Below are positions 4,483 to 6,474 of a DNA stretch of 6,474 bases, piece by piece. Origin of the DNA: Nitrospinota bacterium (GTDB lineage Bacteria; Nitrospinota; Nitrospinia; UBA9942); NCBI GenBank assembly GCA_016200365.1, contig JACQEW010000091.1, positions 1 to 6,474 on the forward strand, written 5' to 3'. Positions within the stretch are counted from its first letter, which is position 1. Each line of letters starts with the position of its first letter. Under the pieces are notes generated by a model that was not told the DNA's origin, searched no databases, and saw only the letters and a list, made by a program, of their open reading frames with translations. Position numbers and translations under genes: made by a program.

Positions 4483-6060
4483 ATGCAAAGGAGTCTTTTT
4501 AAAAAATCATCTCCCTGCTTACGACCTGCAGGGACAAGCTTATTACTCATTACTCATTGCTCATTGCTCATTGCTGTTTTTTGCTTACTGCCTACTGACA
4601 TCTTTGCCGGGAGCAAGATGCCTGCAACAGAGGAGTTAAGCTTTCCCTTAATCGGCAACAGGACTATAATCTGGATAATTGCCCAATTTCATATACTCTT
4701 TGCATCCTTTATTCTTGGAGTTCCTCTATTCGTTGTTATATCGGAATTTTTATACATGAGGACAAAAGATTATAAATACGAGAGACTTGCAAAGGAGATA
4801 ACAAAAGTAACAGCAATAGCATACAGTCTTACAGCCCTATCAGGCGCCACCTTTGCATTTCTTATGTTCGGACTCTATCCTGATTTTGCCTATTATATGA
4901 TTAATAAATTTGCCCCTTTGTGGCTCATATTTTACCCCGGCTTATTTACAGTAGAGACCATTCTTATGTATCTCTATTATTACAGTTGGGAGCCGTTAAA
5001 GGATAGAAAAGGGCTTCACCTGACTATTGGAATATTATTGAATATCGTGGGTATTGCAACCCTGTTTAATATGGATGCCATAGCAGCCTATATGAACACT
5101 CCACCGAGGATGGAGAATCCTACGCTGTGGAATAATGTCTATAACTTTACATGGATGCCCCTTAATTTCCACAGGCTGATTGGAAATCTCACATTTGGCG
5201 GTTATATGGTCGGCATGATTGGCGCCTATATGTATATGTGGTCGGAGACAAAGGAGGATAAGGAATACTACGACTGGGTAGGGTATCTCGGAAATACAAT
5301 AGGAGTTAGTGCAATGATACCTCTCCCCATAATGGGTTATATCTATGCAAATGAGTTTTATCTCTACGATGCAAGTGCAGGGATGTATATGATGTCCGAC
5401 AGGCTCTCCATGTATTTTGAGGTCCAGGCAGTACTCGTCGGATTCCTGTTCGTTGCAAGCAATTACTATATATGGCTGAGCATGAAGAGGATTCAAGGCG
5501 CCGAAAGATATATGCCTATAGTTAAGGCGGGGTATATACTCGTATTTTTTGGGGCGCTTATATGGTTTATTCCGAGGCATTATTTTGCCACAATGGTTCC
5601 CGAGCCTCAGATGTATGCCCATCTTGCAGGGGGTAAGGCGGAGCTTTTTAAATTAACGGAGCTTCCCGGACACCTGAGCTTCCTTGCACTAATGAAGGCG
5701 AAAAATACCGCAGCAGGTCTGATATGCCTCGCAACCCTTATGAACTATATAGTATACAGGCTCGCTATAAAGAGGGGGACTATAGTATGGGGACAAATAG
5801 ATTTTAAGTCGCAGTATGTCCTCATATTCCTCGCATTCAGCGATATATGGCTGATGAACTTAATGGGCGCCGTGAGGGAGCTTTGCAGAAAATATTTCCA
5901 TATATATCTTATTGTAAAGGATACGACACCGGAGGCATATACTCCGACCCTCGCTTATGCGTCAACCCTGACTACGCAGATAACCTTCATGTTTTTTATA
6001 ATATTTACATTTATTATATGGCTGGGGCTAAAGTTTGGACAGGAGAAGAAGAAACACTAA
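4483..6060 (+). CDS. Cytochrome bd subunit I-like polytopic membrane protein
   Basis: The protein is 525 residues long. Residues 1-45 form a signal-peptide-like extension: K7-K8, a hydrophobic core at about 20-36, and I-F-A/G at 40-43. About ten transmembrane helices follow, the first from about 61. Q-F-H70-I-L-F-A-S-F-I-L-G matches the CydA segment around heme ligand His19. L-N-F-H230-R-L-I-G-N matches the region of His186. E158 (T-V-E-T) fits CydA Glu107. The partner acidic residue Glu99 appears replaced by an aromatic (around Y151), and the GRQPW motif is absent; M-G-A-V-R-E-L (461-467) occupies about that place. Met404 is a possible counterpart of Met393. It is therefore a bd-like protein, probably a quinone-linked membrane module of the Mo enzyme rather than a standard O2-reducing oxidase. 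No CydB gene is visible in this window. Part of the N-terminus is repeat-derived. Confidence 0.85.
   Translation: MQRSLFKKSSPCLRPAGTSLLLITHCSLLIAVFCLLPTDIFAGSKMPATEELSFPLIGNRTIIWIIAQFHILFASFILGVPLFVVISEFLYMRTKDYKYERLAKEITKVTAIAYSLTALSGATFAFLMFGLYPDFAYYMINKFAPLWLIFYPGLFTVETILMYLYYYSWEPLKDRKGLHLTIGILLNIVGIATLFNMDAIAAYMNTPPRMENPTLWNNVYNFTWMPLNFHRLIGNLTFGGYMVGMIGAYMYMWSETKEDKEYYDWVGYLGNTIGVSAMIPLPIMGYIYANEFYLYDASAGMYMMSDRLSMYFEVQAVLVGFLFVASNYYIWLSMKRIQGAERYMPIVKAGYILVFFGALIWFIPRHYFATMVPEPQMYAHLAGGKAELFKLTELPGHLSFLALMKAKNTAAGLICLATLMNYIVYRLAIKRGTIVWGQIDFKSQYVLIFLAFSDIWLMNLMGAVRELCRKYFHIYLIVKDTTPEAYTPTLAYASTLTTQITFMFFIIFTFIIWLGLKFGQEKKKH
4512..4534. repeat. Short palindrome inside the bd-like gene
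   Basis: TCCCTGC (4512-4518) and GCAGGGA (4528-4534) form a perfect 7-bp stem with a 9-nt loop. The palindrome encodes about residues 10-18 of the N-terminal extension (S-P-C-L-R-P-A-G). It may be a fragment of another mobile repeat, but a 7-bp stem alone is weak evidence. Confidence 0.35.
4546..4575 (+). repeat. CTCATTG tandem array inside the bd-like gene
   Basis: The units CTCATTA, CTCATTG, CTCATTG and CTCATTG, then CT, run in tandem. This is the same unit and orientation as the right arms at 3112-3142 and 4435-4463. Here it is translated and supplies residues 22-31 (L-I-T-H-C-S-L-L-I-A), the centre of the signal-peptide-like hydrophobic core. There is no left arm nearby other than the element at 4398-4463. 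Confidence 0.85.
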
Positions 6061-6063
6061 ATT

Positions 6064-6155
6064 ACCACAAAGGCACAAAGAACACAGAGAAAGCAATAAA
6101 AGAATCAGGAATATGTTTTTATTTTTTCCTTTGTGCCCTTTGTGTCTTTGTGTGA
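6064..6155. repeat. Inverted array of a CACAAAG / CTTTGTG unit
   Basis: The left arm, about 6064-6092, contains CCACAAAGG, CACAAAGA and ACACAGAGA. The right arm, about 6122-6155, contains CCTTTGTGC, CCTTTGTGT and CTTTGTGTG. They are near reverse complements separated by about 29 bp of A/T-rich sequence. The element begins 3 bp after the bd-like gene's stop and ends 6 bp before the next ribosome binding site. The CACAAAGGCACAAAG type is one I recognise from many environmental bacterial genomes. Confidence 0.85.
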
Positions 6156-6171
6156 AAATCTGGAGGAATAG

Positions 6172-6474
6172 ATGTCGGAAAAATCGTTAATGGAAATAGT
6201 TAAACCTAAATTAATCGTCCTTATCTTAGCTAATATAATCGTTTGGCTTTTCAATAAATTTCTATATACACTGCCAGATGTATTCATGATTACCTTCAGT
6301 GTATTTTCCCTTTTGTGCTTTATCGTTCTTGTGCTTTTCGATAAGAGACCGACTACGGAATGGGGCGGAGGTAAGACAGCCGCCAATATCATATTAATAA
6401 TCGCAAGCGGTGTTATAGTTTTTGTCCCCCTCTGGTATCTCCTTAAATATTATGGATACCCGAATATATTTATA
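6172..6474 (+). CDS. Membrane protein, N-terminal part, cut by the window end
   Basis: ATG 6172 follows GGAGG (6162-6166) by 5 nt and opens a frame that stays open to the last base, giving 101 residues. It begins M-S-E-K-S-L-M-E-I-V-K-P-K, followed by three hydrophobic segments at about 14-30, 37-56 and 69-88. A short polar connector between the second and third contains D-K-R-P-T-T-E-W-G-G-G-K. No heme or iron-sulfur motif appears in the visible part. It belongs to the same run of genes by strand and spacing, and could be a further membrane or cytochrome subunit of the complex, but the visible part does not decide this. I do not recognise the family. Confidence 0.75.
   Translation, partial: MSEKSLMEIVKPKLIVLILANIIVWLFNKFLYTLPDVFMITFSVFSLLCFIVLVLFDKRPTTEWGGGKTAANIILIIASGVIVFVPLWYLLKYYGYPNIFI

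Noticed and set aside
4439..4639. 66-codon + strand frame across the heptamer repeat
   Set aside because: It overlaps the bd-like gene in another frame and is open mainly because CTCATTG arrays contain no stops in any frame.
5035..5622. 195-codon frame on the - strand
   Set aside because: It lies antisense to conserved helices of the bd-like gene and its translation shows no domain; it reflects codon bias of the real gene.
5847..6155. 102-codon + strand frame over the end of the bd-like gene and the CACAAAG repeat
   Set aside because: It is out of frame with the clear membrane protein; its tail is repeat sequence and it has no ribosome binding site.

Overview
The window is a single-direction (+ strand) respiratory gene cluster from an unidentified bacterium. 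The codons favour ATA, AGG and AGA and base composition is moderate. The gaps carry several families of short hairpin repeats of a kind I associate with Nitrospirota (Thermodesulfovibrionia-like), Desulfobacterota and similar anaerobic environmental lineages. That placement is an inference from style, not from a marker gene.

Layout: (1) a hairpin-rich leader, 1-140; (2) a 76-residue protein with a Tat-like but single-arginine N-terminus, 141-371; (3) a Tat-exported molybdopterin oxidoreductase catalytic subunit of 864 aa, 488-3082; (4) a four-cluster iron-sulfur electron-transfer subunit, 3159-3755, in which one cluster cysteine is aspartate; (5) a membrane-anchored monoheme cytochrome c, 3863-4393; (6) a cytochrome bd subunit I-like polytopic membrane protein, 4483-6060; (7) the 5' part of another membrane protein, 6172 to the window end.

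Working model (inference): the Mo subunit and the ferredoxin-like subunit form the catalytic pair of a complex iron-sulfur molybdoenzyme outside the cytoplasmic membrane. The bd-like protein would exchange electrons with quinone, and the anchored cytochrome c would act as a relay. No NrfD/PsrC-type or NarI-type membrane anchor is visible here, so the bd-like protein is the candidate anchor or quinone module. The substrate cannot be read from the sequence. The catalytic subunit most resembles the polysulfide/thiosulfate/tetrathionate/arsenate reductase side of the DMSO reductase family.

The most unusual feature is the repeats. Every gap between consecutive genes (76-116 bp each) holds a hairpin-forming repeat, beginning within about 5 bp of the upstream stop codon (or containing it) and ending just before the next ribosome binding site. 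At least three architectures occur: inverted arrays of short degenerate tandem units (GGAGAAA-like, CTCATTG-like, CTTTGTG-like), two-hairpin 'cloverleaf' elements starting GTAG, and a C/G-rich palindrome. Two copies have entered coding sequence. One adds an in-frame NPPFTKGG-type peptide to the Mo subunit, and one forms the hydrophobic core of the signal-peptide-like N-terminus of the bd-like protein.
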